A stretch of 64,000 nucleotides of DNA from Thetidibacter halocola (GCF_018224955.1 NZ_JAGTUU010000008.1:62001-126000); one strand, 5' to 3'; shown: positions 26,684 to 35,416, counted from the first letter of the stretch. Numbers and translations: made by a program. Notes: generated by a model from the letters alone, not told the origin.

Positions 26684-27844
26684 ATGACCCCCCTCGCCCG
26701 CACCGAGGCGATCCTGTCCGACCTGATCGCCTATCCCACCGTTTCTGCCGACCCGAACCTCGCCATGATCGAGCACATGGCCGGCCTTCTCGAGGATCAG
26801 GGCGCCCGGGTCGAGGTTTTTCGCGCAGACTGCGGCACCAAGGCCAATCTCTGGGCCACGCTCGGCCCCGAGAGCGATGGCGGCCTCGTGCTCTCGGGCC
26901 ATTCCGACGTCGTGCCGGTCACTGACCAGGCCTGGTCCACCGACCCCTTCCGGCTGGCCGCACAGGGCGACCTGCTATACGGCCGCGGCACCTGCGACAT
27001 GAAGGGCTTCATCGCCGCGACACTCGCCATGGCCGAAGGCTGGGCCACGACGCCGCTGCGCCGCCCGCTGCATTTCTGCTTCACCCATGACGAAGAGGTT
27101 GGCTGCCTCGGCGCGCGCCAACTGGTGCCGCAGCTCCAGTCCCGCGGCATCCGACCCGCGATGGCACTGGTGGGGGAACCGACGATGATGCGCATCGTCG
27201 AAGGCCACAAGGGTTGCTGCGAATACACCACCCGCTTCACCGGGCTCGAGGGGCACGGCTCGGCCCCCGACCGGGGCGTGAACGCCGTGCAATACGCCGT
27301 GCAATACGTCGCGCGCCTGATGGCCCTGGCCGAGGCGCTGAAAACCCGTGCGCCGCTGGGCGGCTGCTTCGATCCGCCCTGGACCACGGTGAATGTCGGC
27401 CGCCTGTCAGGCGGGGTTGCCCATAATGTCATTCCCGGCCGCGCCGAGGTCGACTGGGAAATACGTCCGGTGCAGGACGGCGACGCGAATTTCGTGAAAG
27501 AGGCACTGCGCCGCCTTGTCGAAGACGAACTTCTGCCCGCGATGCGCGCCGTCTCGCCCCAGGCGAGTATCGAGACCGACGTGATCGGCGAGGTCGCAGG
27601 GCTTGAGCCCCTGCCCGAGAACGCCGCCCGCGACCTCGTCAAAGCGCTGACCGGCCAGAACGCCTGCGAGCTTGTCCCCTTCGGCACCGAGGCGGGACTG
27701 TTCCAGCAGATGGGAATGAGCGTCGTGGTCTGCGGCCCAGGCTCCATCGCGCAGGCGCACAAGCCTGATGAATACATCGCCCGCGATCAGCTCTCCGCCT
27801 GCCTCGACATGCTGGCGGGCCTTGGCCGGAGCCTCGCGGCATGA
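26684..27844 (+). CDS. M20 family deacetylase, ArgE-like
   Basis: 386 residues. Zinc-dependent amidohydrolase related to acetylornithine deacetylase. Metal ligands: SGHSDVVPV (His, Asp), GRGTCDMKGF (bridging Asp), THDEEVGCLGA (catalytic Glu pair), LVGEPTMM, and AHKPDEYI (His near the end). In this setting it could remove the acyl group left by the hydrolase upstream. It overlaps the regulator gene by 4 bases. Confidence 0.88.
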   Translation: MTPLARTEAILSDLIAYPTVSADPNLAMIEHMAGLLEDQGARVEVFRADCGTKANLWATLGPESDGGLVLSGHSDVVPVTDQAWSTDPFRLAAQGDLLYGRGTCDMKGFIAATLAMAEGWATTPLRRPLHFCFTHDEEVGCLGARQLVPQLQSRGIRPAMALVGEPTMMRIVEGHKGCCEYTTRFTGLEGHGSAPDRGVNAVQYAVQYVARLMALAEALKTRAPLGGCFDPPWTTVNVGRLSGGVAHNVIPGRAEVDWEIRPVQDGDANFVKEALRRLVEDELLPAMRAVSPQASIETDVIGEVAGLEPLPENAARDLVKALTGQNACELVPFGTEAGLFQQMGMSVVVCGPGSIAQAHKPDEYIARDQLSACLDMLAGLGRSLAA

Positions 27845-28485
27845 GCATCGCCGCCGACCGTTTCCACCGGCTCTACACCGCGCTGCGCGAACGCATCTGC
27901 CTGCTGGACTACCCGCCCGGTCACCGCCTCTCCGAAGAGGCGCTGGCCTCCGAATTCGGCACTTCGCGCACGCCGCTGCGTCGCGTCCTCGCCCGACTCG
28001 AGGACGAAGGCCTGGTCGAAAGCCGCCACGGCGTCGGCACGCTGGTCACCGATGTCGGCATGGCCGAACTCACTGACACCTACGCGCTGCGCCTGGAACT
28101 GACGCAGCTTCTAGGCACACTCTCGCCATTGCCGGTCACGCAGGCGCATCTCGACCGGCTCGACCGCTTCCTCGTCGACGCCGACGCGCTGACCCAAGAC
28201 CCCTGCCCCCGCGCCTTCGCCCGGCTCAACATGGAGTATCACGCCTTCGGCCTCTCGCTCTGCGGCAACGCCGCGCTCACGGACACCGCCGAACGGCTCT
28301 ACTACAGCACCGCGCGCATCTGGCTGAAATCGATCCCCCGGATGGATCTTGCCGCCGAATGCACCGCCTTTCGCGACGAGATCGCCCAGGCGGGCGATGC
28401 GCTGCGCGCGGGTGACACCCAGGCCGCCGCCCTGATCCGCCGCGCCCATATCTCGATGAGCTTCGCGCGCTTGCAACGGGCCTGA
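27841..28485 (+). CDS. GntR family regulator (FadR/VanR type)
   Basis: 214 residues. N-terminal winged helix with PGHRLSEEALASEFGTSRTP and VESRHGVGTLV, followed by an all-helical ligand-binding domain with metal-site style residues. As the last gene of the catabolic operon, it probably controls the divergent transporter and hydrolase promoters through the TTGTGCACAA-like sites. Confidence 0.88.
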   Translation: MSIAADRFHRLYTALRERICLLDYPPGHRLSEEALASEFGTSRTPLRRVLARLEDEGLVESRHGVGTLVTDVGMAELTDTYALRLELTQLLGTLSPLPVTQAHLDRLDRFLVDADALTQDPCPRAFARLNMEYHAFGLSLCGNAALTDTAERLYYSTARIWLKSIPRMDLAAECTAFRDEIAQAGDALRAGDTQAAALIRRAHISMSFARLQRA

Positions 28486-28487
28486 GG

Positions 28488-28555
28488 CTTCTTCTTGTCC
28501 CAAATACTCCGCAGGAGCCCCGGACCTGCTCCGGGGCGGGGCAAAGCCCCCGGTC
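28488..28555 (-). repeat. Intergenic repeat, family 1, copy B
   Basis: On the minus strand GGGGGCTTTGCCCC, then a hairpin, then CTCCTGCGGAGTATTT and ACAAGAAGAAG. It occupies the whole gap between the convergent GntR and L,D-transpeptidase genes, starting at the latter's stop codon. Flanks match copy A at 8851. Confidence 0.6.
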
Positions 28556-29068
28556 CTACCTCCCCACAAGCCCCTCCGGCACGATCAGTCGAGTCTCATA
28601 GCGGATCAGCGCGGCGATCCGCGATAAATGGTCCGGTCGGAACGCCACGCAGCCCTCCGTCGCATATCCCGGCCGCCGCCAGCGATGCAGGAAAATCGCC
28701 GATCCCCGCCCTCTCTCGGCAAACGGCCAGTTCCAGTCCGTCAGGATCACGATGTCATACAGGCGATCCCCGCGCCGCAGCCGCTCGTGACTGCCGGTAT
28801 AGGGCGCCCGAACCATCAGGTTGTAGTCCTCGCAGCCCGGATCATCCGACCACAGGTCGCCTGGCCGGATCGGCAGGGCCCAGTCGGCGGGGCGCGCTAT
28901 TCGGTCGGGGCGATAGAGCATGCCGACGATCCGGTGTTCGCCCGCCGGCGTCGCGCCATCGCCCTCACGCTTGTCGATCCGCACACTGCCCCGCCCGATC
29001 GTGCAGGGCCAGATCCGCCCGGCAAAGCGCAGCCCCATCGGCGTCAACACCATGTCCCAGCACGTCAT
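28556..29068 (-). CDS. L,D-transpeptidase-like protein (YkuD/ErfK family)
   Basis: 170 residues. Cysteine peptidase-like fold that crosslinks peptidoglycan or attaches lipoproteins. Catalytic motif FLHRWRRPGYATEGCVAF, with His and Cys in place. No clear signal peptide is present in this reading, which is common in the short alphaproteobacterial branch. The ATG at 29068 overlaps the DUF2267 stop by 4 bases. Confidence 0.86.
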   Translation of the reverse strand: MTCWDMVLTPMGLRFAGRIWPCTIGRGSVRIDKREGDGATPAGEHRIVGMLYRPDRIARPADWALPIRPGDLWSDDPGCEDYNLMVRAPYTGSHERLRRGDRLYDIVILTDWNWPFAERGRGSAIFLHRWRRPGYATEGCVAFRPDHLSRIAALIRYETRLIVPEGLVGR

Positions 29069-29520
29069 CGAATCCCCGCCTCCCGTTCATCCGCCGTCAT
29101 CTCCACCGTCCAGAAGGCCTGCGCCTCGGGCGGCAGCGCATGCAGCGCACGCGCCCAGTCGGGTGGCCGGATCGACCGGCGCAGCGCCCAGGCAACATCC
29201 TCGATGCAGGTGTCGGGCGTCAGGTTGTGATCGGGCCGCAACGCGCGCGCCTCGTCCACCAGTGCCGCGCGGTCGGCCCAGGGCTCCGGCGGCTCACCCG
29301 GCTGCCATCCGGCGACGAAGATCGCCCGGGGCACAGCCGGCAGTTCCGTGGCAAAGGCAAGCCCCTGAGCCGCCGTCACCCGGCGGCGAAAGACGCGAAA
29401 GACGCCGTCCAGCGCGGTATAGGCCATGTTGTCACTGTCCAGCCCTGTCCGCCCCTTGAGATCGTCCAGAAACGCGCGATACTCTCGGCTGGCATGGCGG
29501 TAGGTGAAGGGCTGCGGCAT
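29065..29520 (-). CDS. DUF2267 domain protein
   Basis: 151 residues. Starts [20 protein letters not shown], with the internal duplicated helical pattern of DUF2267 (FRVFRRRVTAAQGLAFATEL, VAWALRRSIRPPDWARALHA). Function unknown. One base of its start overlaps the preceding monooxygenase stop (TGATG) and its stop overlaps the next start: a three-gene coupled set. Confidence 0.85.
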   Translation of the reverse strand: MPQPFTYRHASREYRAFLDDLKGRTGLDSDNMAYTALDGVFRVFRRRVTAAQGLAFATELPAVPRAIFVAGWQPGEPPEPWADRAALVDEARALRPDHNLTPDTCIEDVAWALRRSIRPPDWARALHALPPEAQAFWTVEMTADEREAGIR

Positions 29521-30521
29521 CAGGCTGCCTCGGCGCGACCGATCCGCCGCATCGCCTCCGCCGCGATCCTGAAACTCTCCAGCCGCGCCGCATGGTCGTG
29601 GATCTGCCCGGTCAGGATCACCTCGTCCGGCCGGTAACGCGCGATCAGGTCGCGCAGTTGTGCCTCGACCTGCGCCGCATCGCCCACCGCGCTCACGCGC
29701 ATCGCGGCGTCCAACATCGGCATCGCCTCGGCGGGCACATGCGCGGCAAGATCGCCGACCGGCGCGGGCAGCTTGCCCGGGCACCCCGTGCGCAGCCGGT
29801 AGAAGCCCAGCTGGTGACTGGTGCGCAGCCGGCGTGCCTCGGCCTCGGTCGCGGCGGCACAGACATTGATGGCGATCATCGCGTGCGGCGCGGCCAGTGC
29901 CTCCGACGGGCGGAAATACCGCCGATAGACCTCCAGCGCCTGTTCCAGCGCGGCTGGCGCGAAATGCGAGGCAAAGGCGTAGGGCAGGCCCAGCATCGCC
30001 GCCACCTGCGCGCCGTGAAGCGACGAGCCGAGGATCCACAGCGGCACCGCCGTTCCCTCGCCCGGTAACGCTCGAACCGCCCGGCCCTCGTCAACGGGCC
30101 CCAACAAGTCGCGCAACTCGGCGACCTCTTCGTGGAACCGCTCGGCGCGGGCATGCTGCACGCCCAGCGCCTGCATCACCGCCGCATCGCCCCCCGGCGC
30201 CCGCCCCAGGCCCAGGTCGATCCGCCCGGGATAGAGCGTCGCCAGCGTGCCAAAGGCCTCGGCCACCGCCAGCGGCGCATGGTTGGGCAGCATGATCCCG
30301 CCCGACCCCACGCGGATCCGCTGTGTCAGCCCTGCCACATGCCCGACCAGAACCGCCGTCGCGGCAGAGGCGATGCCCGGCATGTTGTGGTGCTCGGCCA
30401 GCCAATAGCGGTGATAACCCCAGCCCTCGGCTTGGCGCGCCAGATCGCCCGTGTTGCGCAGCGCGTCCGCTGCCTCGAACCCCTCGGGCACCGGCGCCAG
30501 ATCGAGAATGGAATACCGCAT
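29520..30521 (-). CDS. Luciferase-like flavin monooxygenase (LLM class)
   Basis: 333 residues. TIM-barrel bacterial luciferase family using reduced FMN or F420: [62 protein letters not shown]. Close to the MsnO8-type group often annotated as alkane-sulfonate-like monooxygenase; real substrate unknown. The start at 30521 has GGAGGA upstream; an ATG 7 codons earlier is weaker. Confidence 0.88.
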   Translation of the reverse strand: MRYSILDLAPVPEGFEAADALRNTGDLARQAEGWGYHRYWLAEHHNMPGIASAATAVLVGHVAGLTQRIRVGSGGIMLPNHAPLAVAEAFGTLATLYPGRIDLGLGRAPGGDAAVMQALGVQHARAERFHEEVAELRDLLGPVDEGRAVRALPGEGTAVPLWILGSSLHGAQVAAMLGLPYAFASHFAPAALEQALEVYRRYFRPSEALAAPHAMIAINVCAAATEAEARRLRTSHQLGFYRLRTGCPGKLPAPVGDLAAHVPAEAMPMLDAAMRVSAVGDAAQVEAQLRDLIARYRPDEVILTGQIHDHAARLESFRIAAEAMRRIGRAEAA

Positions 30522-30570
30522 GCTGATCCTCCGTTTCGTCAAAGGCTACCGCAACCGCAGGGCGGCGCAA

Positions 30571-30623
30571 GCGGGTCGGCGGGCGGGCGCCTTTCCGCGG
30601 CACGCGGAAACAGGCCGCAAGCC
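30571..30623 (-). repeat. Post-stop repeat, family 2, copy B (after ribA)
   Basis: Starts 4 bases after the ribA stop on the minus strand. Contains the perfect 8-bp hairpin TTTCCGCG-TGC-CGCGGAAA (arms 30610-30603 and 30599-30592), then a C-rich block related to copies A and C. Confidence 0.55.
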
Positions 30624-30626
30624 GAC

Positions 30627-31709
30627 CTACAGCAGGTGACCCGATTTCTCTGCCTTCACGGCAAGATAGCGCGCGTTCTGCGGCGTCTCGCCCACCTTCA
30701 GCGGCACCCGCTCGGTAACGATCACGCCACAACGCTCCATCATCGCGATCTTGGCCGGGTTGTTGGTCAGCAGCCGCACCGCGCCGAAACCCATCTCGCG
30801 CAGCATCGCCGCGCCCAGTCGAAAATCGCGCTCGTCATCTTCGAAGCCCAGCCGGTGGTTCGCCTCGACCGTGTCGAAACCCTGGTCCTGCAATGCATAG
30901 GCGCGCATCTTGTTGGCAAGGCCGATCCCCCGCCCCTCCTGATTGAGATACAGCAGCACGCCCGACCCTTCCTGCCCCATCTGCGCCAGCGCGGCGTTCA
31001 GCTGCGGGCCGCAATCGCATTTCAGGCTGCCCAGCAGGTCGCCGGTGAAACAGGCCGAATGCAGGCGACTGAGGACCGGCGCGGCGCGGTCGGGGCGGCC
31101 GATCTCGATGGCGTAATGCTCGTCCGAGCCGTCTTCGGGGCGAAAGACATGCAGCCGGGCATCGCGTGCAGCGCGCAGCGGAACCTTCGCCGACACGACC
31201 CGATGCAGGACAGGGGCAGCGGCCAGCAGCGGCGCGACGCCCTCGGCGGGCAGCACGGTCAGCCCCTCGGGCACAGGTCCGGACAGGGGCACCACCAACG
31301 CGGCCGGCAGCAGGCGCGCGGCCTTGCACAGGTCGACGGCCAGCCGGTGCAGCGCGGCGTCGCCCTCGCGCCGCGTCTTCAGCGGGCCCTTCATCGGATG
31401 CCCCAGATCATCCGCCGGATCGGCCAGCGCGCGGATCCAGTTGGCATCCGCATCGGATGGCAGGAGGACGCGCGCGATGTCGCCGTCATAGGCACGCGCC
31501 TTCAACGTCTCGGCCCGCCGTCCCGTCAGCGCCAGGTCCGCCGGGCCCAGCGCCCGCAGCGCCGCCAGCCGCGCGGCGTTCACGGTCTCGGCGGCGGCGC
31601 AGACCGCCGTGCCCTGCGCAGCGGTCAGCACCACGGGCACGCCCATGCGCAGGTCGCCGCGCGCGCGGGCGACCAACTCTGTCAGATCGGGGGCGATCGA
31701 GTCAGGCAC
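30627..31709 (-). CDS. ribA: GTP cyclohydrolase II with N-terminal extension
   Basis: 360 residues. Opens GTP in riboflavin synthesis. C-terminal 190 residues hold the zinc cysteines SACFTGDLLGSLKCDCGPQL and LNQEGRGIGLANKM. The first 160 residues resemble the degenerate extra domain seen in Rhodobacteraceae RibA proteins. GTG 31709 is chosen: AGGAG is 5 bases before it, while the longer frame would reach into the divergent cenR promoter region. Confidence 0.9.
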   Translation of the reverse strand: MPDSIAPDLTELVARARGDLRMGVPVVLTAAQGTAVCAAAETVNAARLAALRALGPADLALTGRRAETLKARAYDGDIARVLLPSDADANWIRALADPADDLGHPMKGPLKTRREGDAALHRLAVDLCKAARLLPAALVVPLSGPVPEGLTVLPAEGVAPLLAAAPVLHRVVSAKVPLRAARDARLHVFRPEDGSDEHYAIEIGRPDRAAPVLSRLHSACFTGDLLGSLKCDCGPQLNAALAQMGQEGSGVLLYLNQEGRGIGLANKMRAYALQDQGFDTVEANHRLGFEDDERDFRLGAAMLREMGFGAVRLLTNNPAKIAMMERCGVIVTERVPLKVGETPQNARYLAVKAEKSGHLL

Positions 31710-31864
31710 CTTGGCTCCTAAAACCGGGTTGCGGGATAGTATCCTGTCAAAACCTGTAACAAAGCCGCCCTCGGGACACGAGCCCGTGAACGGAATGCCA
31801 CAAAACTTGTCACGAATGCGACAGGACTCCATCTGCCCTGAAACGGCACGAAGGAGCAACGCCC

Positions 31865-32551
31865 ATGGCGCAGCTGAAGAACATACTGCTGGTCGATGAC
31901 GACGACGACCTGCGCGAGGCGCTGGCCGAACAGCTGATCATGACCGAGGATTTCGAGGTGTTCGAGGCCGAGAACGGAAGTGGCGCCATGGCCCGGGCCA
32001 AGGAACAGATCTACGACCTGATCATCCTTGACGTGGGCCTGCCCGACACCGACGGGCGAGAGCTGTGCAAGCTGATGCGCAAGCAGGGCGTCAAGTCACC
32101 GATCATCATGCTGACCGGGCACGATTCGGATGCCGACACGATCCTTGGTCTCGATGCGGGCGCGAACGACTACGTGACCAAGCCGTTCAAGTTCCCGGTC
32201 CTGCTGGCCCGGATCCGCGCCCAGCTGCGGCAGCATGAACAGTCCGAGGATGCGGTCTTTGCCGTCGGTCCCTACACGTTCCGGCCCGCGATGAAGATGC
32301 TGGTGACCGAGGACGACAAGAAGATCCGGCTGACCGAGAAGGAAACAAACATCCTCAAGTTCCTCTATCGGTCGCCCGAGGGCGTGGTGCCGCGCGACGT
32401 ACTGCTGCACGAAGTCTGGGGCTACAATGCGGGCGTCACGACGCACACGCTGGAAACCCATATCTACCGTCTGCGCCAGAAGATCGAGCCCGATCCCTCG
32501 AACGCGCGGCTGCTGGTGACGGAATCCGGCGGTTACCGGCTGGTCTCGTGA
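31865..32551 (+). CDS. cenR: OmpR-family response regulator CenR
   Basis: 228 residues. Acidic pocket LLVDDDDDL, phosphorylation Asp in LIILDVGLPDTDG, ANDYVTKPFKFPVLLARIRA and the winged helix TTHTLETHIYRLRQKIEPD match the conserved alphaproteobacterial CenR, which controls cell-envelope integrity and division in Caulobacter and Rhodobacter. Its partner kinase CenK is not in the window. Strong AAGGAG before the start. Its 3' side holds an FNR box and a small-RNA candidate. Confidence 0.88.
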   Translation: MAQLKNILLVDDDDDLREALAEQLIMTEDFEVFEAENGSGAMARAKEQIYDLIILDVGLPDTDGRELCKLMRKQGVKSPIIMLTGHDSDADTILGLDAGANDYVTKPFKFPVLLARIRAQLRQHEQSEDAVFAVGPYTFRPAMKMLVTEDDKKIRLTEKETNILKFLYRSPEGVVPRDVLLHEVWGYNAGVTTHTLETHIYRLRQKIEPDPSNARLLVTESGGYRLVS

Positions 32552-32577
32552 CCTCCGACCTTGGTCGCATCCGGGAC

Positions 32578-32591
32578 TTGATGCAGATCAA
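32578..32591. promoter_or_regulatory. Perfect FNR/FnrL box
   Basis: TTGATGCAGATCAA fits TTGAT-N4-ATCAA exactly. It is 27 bases after the cenR stop. A -10-like TTTAAT lies at 32612-32617, putting the box centre about 40 bases before a start near 32624: class II activator spacing. It is the only such box I found in the window. Confidence 0.75.
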
Positions 32592-32623
32592 AGTCGCATC
32601 GGCCTGACACCTTTAATCGTGAA

Positions 32624-32705
32624 CCATTCCTTCCCGTCGCCTGTGCGGGTCATCATGGGCACCTCCCTGTTGGACTGCGCCGGGCCTTGCGCCCGGCGTT
32701 TTTTT
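32624..32705 (+). ncRNA. Candidate FNR-activated small RNA with terminator
   Basis: About 82 nt from the predicted start to a strong terminator: CGCCGGGC (32678-32685), loop CTTGC, GCCCGGCG (32691-32698), then seven T. No plausible plus-strand gene lies between. Positions 32653-32669 read as antisense to a ribosome-binding site plus start codon (CAT, spacer, CACCTCCC). They can form 15 of 17 pairs (one G-U) with 32838-32854, the translation start of the next gene. Alternative: on the minus strand the same DNA could encode a 22-residue peptide (MMTRTGDGKEWFTIKG...) with a good ribosome-binding site. Confidence 0.6.
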
Positions 32706-32850
32706 CTTGCGAGATCAACGGCGCGCGGCCCCTTGGCGCCGAAAGACCGGTGGTTTTGTGATCCGGTTCGCCCGCACAGGCGTATCCCCACCATATGAAA
32801 CAGTGTGATTTCGCGCAGCTTACGCGCCTGAAGAAATCAGGGAGGCTCTC

Positions 32851-34479
32851 ATGACAACCATTGCATCCATTGCCGCGGGCGATCCGCGGTTCAGCATCCT
32901 CGTTGCCGCCATCGGCTTCATCGACAACGAGAATGGCACCGATTACCTCGGCATCCTGGGTGACGCGTCCAGCGATCTGACGGTGTTTGCGCCGACCAAT
33001 GGCGCTTTTGTCAGCCTTGCCGTCGACCTGGGTTTCGCGGGCGATCCCGACGATATCGACGCAGTCGGCGCGTTTCTTCTGGGCCTCGGTGCCGACCTGC
33101 TGGAAACGGTCGTCACCTATCATGTCTCTGCCGGTGCGCAGTTCACCGTCGATATCGCCAGTGCGGGCAGCGTCACGACGCTTCAGGGCGGCGTGATCGA
33201 CGCGACCGAATTGCCGACGCTGGGCGATGCCGAGCCGGACCTGATCGACCCGTCTCTTGTGGCAACGGACATTCCCGCCGACAACGGCGTGATCCACGTG
33301 ATCGACCGCGTCCTGCTGCCGATCGACCTGCCGGGCAACGATGCCCCCACCATCACGGCAATCGCCGTGGCGAGCGGTCCAGGCTTTGACGACAATGGCG
33401 GCGATTTCGACATCCTGCGCGAAGCGGTCGTCACCGCTGGCCTGGCCGGCGTGCTGGATGACCCGAACGCCGACTTCACCGTCTTCGCCCCGACCGATGC
33501 GGCCTTCATGGACCTTGCGACGGCTTTGGGTTTCGACGGCAGCACCGAGGCAGATGCCTTCGCCTACCTCGTCGATGCCTTGCGGCTTCTGTCCGGCGGC
33601 GGCGATCCGATCCCGCTGCTGACCGAGGTCCTGACCTATCATGTCGCCGGGCAGAGCCTGCAAGCGAGCCAGGTGATCGCGGCTGGTGCGGTCACCACGC
33701 TTCAGGGGGGGACCCTCACGCTTGACGGGCTGTCGCTGGTGGATGCGGAGCCGGATCTGCGCGATCCGGGCCTTGTCGCCACCGATATCCAGGCGGCGAA
33801 TGGCGTGGTGCATGTCATCGACGGTGTCCTGTTGCCAGCGGACCTGCTGCAATCCGACGGATCGAACGACGTGGACTTCGTCATCGGCGACGATGGACGG
33901 GACAAGGTGTGGACCGGCGCCGACAATGACCTGATCGACGGCAAGGGTGGCAGCGACGTGCTTGGCGGCGGCGCGGGCAACGACCTGATCCTCGGCGGCG
34001 ACGGCGGCGATTTCGTTTACGGCGGCCGTGGCGCGGATACGCTTCTGGGCGAGAACGGCCGCGACATCGTTAAGGGCGGCAGCGGCAGCGATTCCATCGA
34101 TGGCGGCGCGGACAACGACCTGCTGCATGGCGACCGCGGCCACGACGTGATCGAGGGTGGCGACGGCGACGACTTCATCTTTGGCGGCAGCGGTAATGAC
34201 ACCATCATCGGCGGGGCAGGCAATGACCGACTGTTCGGCGGGTGGGGCGAGGATGTGTTCGCCTTTGGTCCAGAGGACGCGGGCCATGACGCGATCATCG
34301 GCTTCCGCAGCGGCACCGACAAGATCGACCTGACGGCCTATGGCTTCGAGAATTTCGACGCCGTCGCGGATCACCTGGAGTGGGGCTGGTTCAGCACCAG
34401 GCTCGACCTTGGCGACACGCAGGTCTCGCTGATCGGCGTTTGGAAATGGTCGCTGGATGCCGACGACTTCCTGCTTTGA
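32851..34479 (+). CDS. Secreted FAS1 (fasciclin) - RTX calcium-binding protein
   Basis: 542 residues. Two FAS1 adhesion domains (about residues 5-155 and 175-345; VFAPTNGAFVSLA, VFAPTDAAFMDLA, NGVIHVIDRVLLP and NGVVHVIDGVLLP). Then about seven RTX nonapeptide repeats (for example GGAGNDLILGGDG) and a C-terminal region typical of type I secretion substrates. No N-terminal signal peptide, agreeing with type I export. Likely a cell-surface or biofilm adhesin that folds on calcium binding. AGGGAGG precedes the ATG and may be masked by the upstream small RNA. Confidence 0.9.
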   Translation: MTTIASIAAGDPRFSILVAAIGFIDNENGTDYLGILGDASSDLTVFAPTNGAFVSLAVDLGFAGDPDDIDAVGAFLLGLGADLLETVVTYHVSAGAQFTVDIASAGSVTTLQGGVIDATELPTLGDAEPDLIDPSLVATDIPADNGVIHVIDRVLLPIDLPGNDAPTITAIAVASGPGFDDNGGDFDILREAVVTAGLAGVLDDPNADFTVFAPTDAAFMDLATALGFDGSTEADAFAYLVDALRLLSGGGDPIPLLTEVLTYHVAGQSLQASQVIAAGAVTTLQGGTLTLDGLSLVDAEPDLRDPGLVATDIQAANGVVHVIDGVLLPADLLQSDGSNDVDFVIGDDGRDKVWTGADNDLIDGKGGSDVLGGGAGNDLILGGDGGDFVYGGRGADTLLGENGRDIVKGGSGSDSIDGGADNDLLHGDRGHDVIEGGDGDDFIFGGSGNDTIIGGAGNDRLFGGWGEDVFAFGPEDAGHDAIIGFRSGTDKIDLTAYGFENFDAVADHLEWGWFSTRLDLGDTQVSLIGVWKWSLDADDFLL

Positions 34480-34500
34480 CGGGCAGGGCCTGCCCCGTCA
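34477..34500. terminator. Shared hairpin holding both stop codons
   Basis: A near-perfect palindrome begins with the TGA of the FAS1 gene (34477-34479) and ends with the complement of the yigZ TGA (34498-34500), with GGGCAGG and CCTGCCC inside. It can serve both convergent genes. Confidence 0.5.
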
Positions 34501-34887
34501 GGGGCGGGCCCCATCCATTGCCGCAAGATAGGCCCGGACCGCATCCGCCACGTGGCGGAACCGGTCGCCGCCCAGATGCTTGCCCCCGAACCAGCGGGTG
34601 ACGACGATGATGTGGTCGGTCACGCCCTCACGCTCCAGCATGCGCAGGATGACCATGCCCGCGCCAGCCTCGCCATCGTCGTTCTTGAGCGGCCCATCCG
34701 CCGTCAGGCAGGCCCAGCTGTTATGCGTGGCCTTGGCGAATTTCTTGCGCCGCTTGAGGTCCTTGAGAAAGGCTGCAGCCGCATCGACGTCCCGGCAGGG
34801 CCCGCCCGAGACGGCATAGCGCGATCCACGGTCGGAAATCAGGTTCTCGAGCACCATCATGGACACTGTGCCGTCCGGTGCGGTCAT
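34498..34887 (-). CDS. YigZ/IMPACT family protein
   Basis: 129 residues. N-terminal UPF0029 domain: KKFAKATHNSWACLT, NDDGEAGAGMVIL and VTRWFGGKHLGGDRF are the family motifs. Bacterial members are shorter here than the E. coli protein (about 205 residues), lacking the C-terminal domain. Function in bacteria is uncertain. Translation is coupled to ohrR (4-base overlap). Confidence 0.87.
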   Translation of the reverse strand: MTAPDGTVSMMVLENLISDRGSRYAVSGGPCRDVDAAAAFLKDLKRRKKFAKATHNSWACLTADGPLKNDDGEAGAGMVILRMLEREGVTDHIIVVTRWFGGKHLGGDRFRHVADAVRAYLAAMDGARP

Positions 34888-35333
34888 CCCACCGCCTCGT
34901 CCATCCCCGCTGCACGCAGCCGCGCCTGCAAGGCCTGCAACGTCGCCCGCAACTCTGTCAACGCAGCGTCGGACAGACCCGTTTCAGCCCGGATGCAGCG
35001 CGGCACGCGCACGGCCTCGGCATGCAGCGCCTGCCCCTCCCTGGTCAGTCGGACGCGCAGCTGGCGTTCGTCCGCGCGGTCGCGCTCGCGCGCGATCAGC
35101 CCCTTGGCTTCCAGGCGTTTCACCAGCGGTGTCAGCGTGTTGCTTTCCAGGTGCAGCTGTCGACCCAGTTCGGTCAACGTCTGGTCGTCCCGGACCCAGA
35201 GCGCGCTCATCAGCAGGTATTGCGGATAGGTCAGCCCCAACGGGTCGAGCAGCGGCTTGTAGGCCTGCTGCATCGCATGCGCAGCGTCGTAAAGCGCGAA
35301 ACAGAGCATGTCCGAAGGATGAAGTGGGGTCAT
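34884..35333 (-). CDS. ohrR: MarR-family organic peroxide sensor OhrR
   Basis: 149 residues. The redox cysteine lies in DMLCFALYDAAHAM, the OhrR hallmark; the winged helix includes LHLESNTLTPLVKRLEAKG. Oxidation by organic hydroperoxides releases it from DNA. Divergent from ohr. ATG 35333 (GAGG upstream) is preferred; an ATG at 35360 would place the operator-like site inside the gene. Confidence 0.92.
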   Translation of the reverse strand: MTPLHPSDMLCFALYDAAHAMQQAYKPLLDPLGLTYPQYLLMSALWVRDDQTLTELGRQLHLESNTLTPLVKRLEAKGLIARERDRADERQLRVRLTREGQALHAEAVRVPRCIRAETGLSDAALTELRATLQALQARLRAAGMDEAVG

Positions 35334-35345
35334 GCCTCGTGATAC

Positions 35346-35360
35346 ATCGCGCACGATCAT
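35346..35360. promoter_or_regulatory. Candidate OhrR operator, site 1
   Basis: ATCGCGCACGATCAT, with ATCG-N4-CGAT symmetry, 13 bases before the ohrR start. Confidence 0.5.
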
Positions 35361-35400
35361 CTCGCAAGCGATTGACCCGTGATCCCAAAGACGTTAATTG

Positions 35401-35416
35401 ATCGCACACGATACAT
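35401..35416. promoter_or_regulatory. Candidate OhrR operator, site 2
   Basis: ATCGCACACGATACAT, the same core as site 1 with one change and one inserted base, 26 bases before the ohr start. Two copies in a divergent promoter fit mutual control by OhrR. Confidence 0.5.

Noticed and set aside
32588-32653. 22-codon minus-strand peptide (MMTRTGDGKEWFTIKG...) with a good ribosome-binding site
   Set aside because: Its signals are the exact complement of the small-RNA candidate's anti-ribosome-binding region, and the FNR box and terminator support the plus strand; kept only as an alternative.
32655-32797. Short plus-strand frame after the FNR box
   Set aside because: Runs through the terminator hairpin and has atypical composition.
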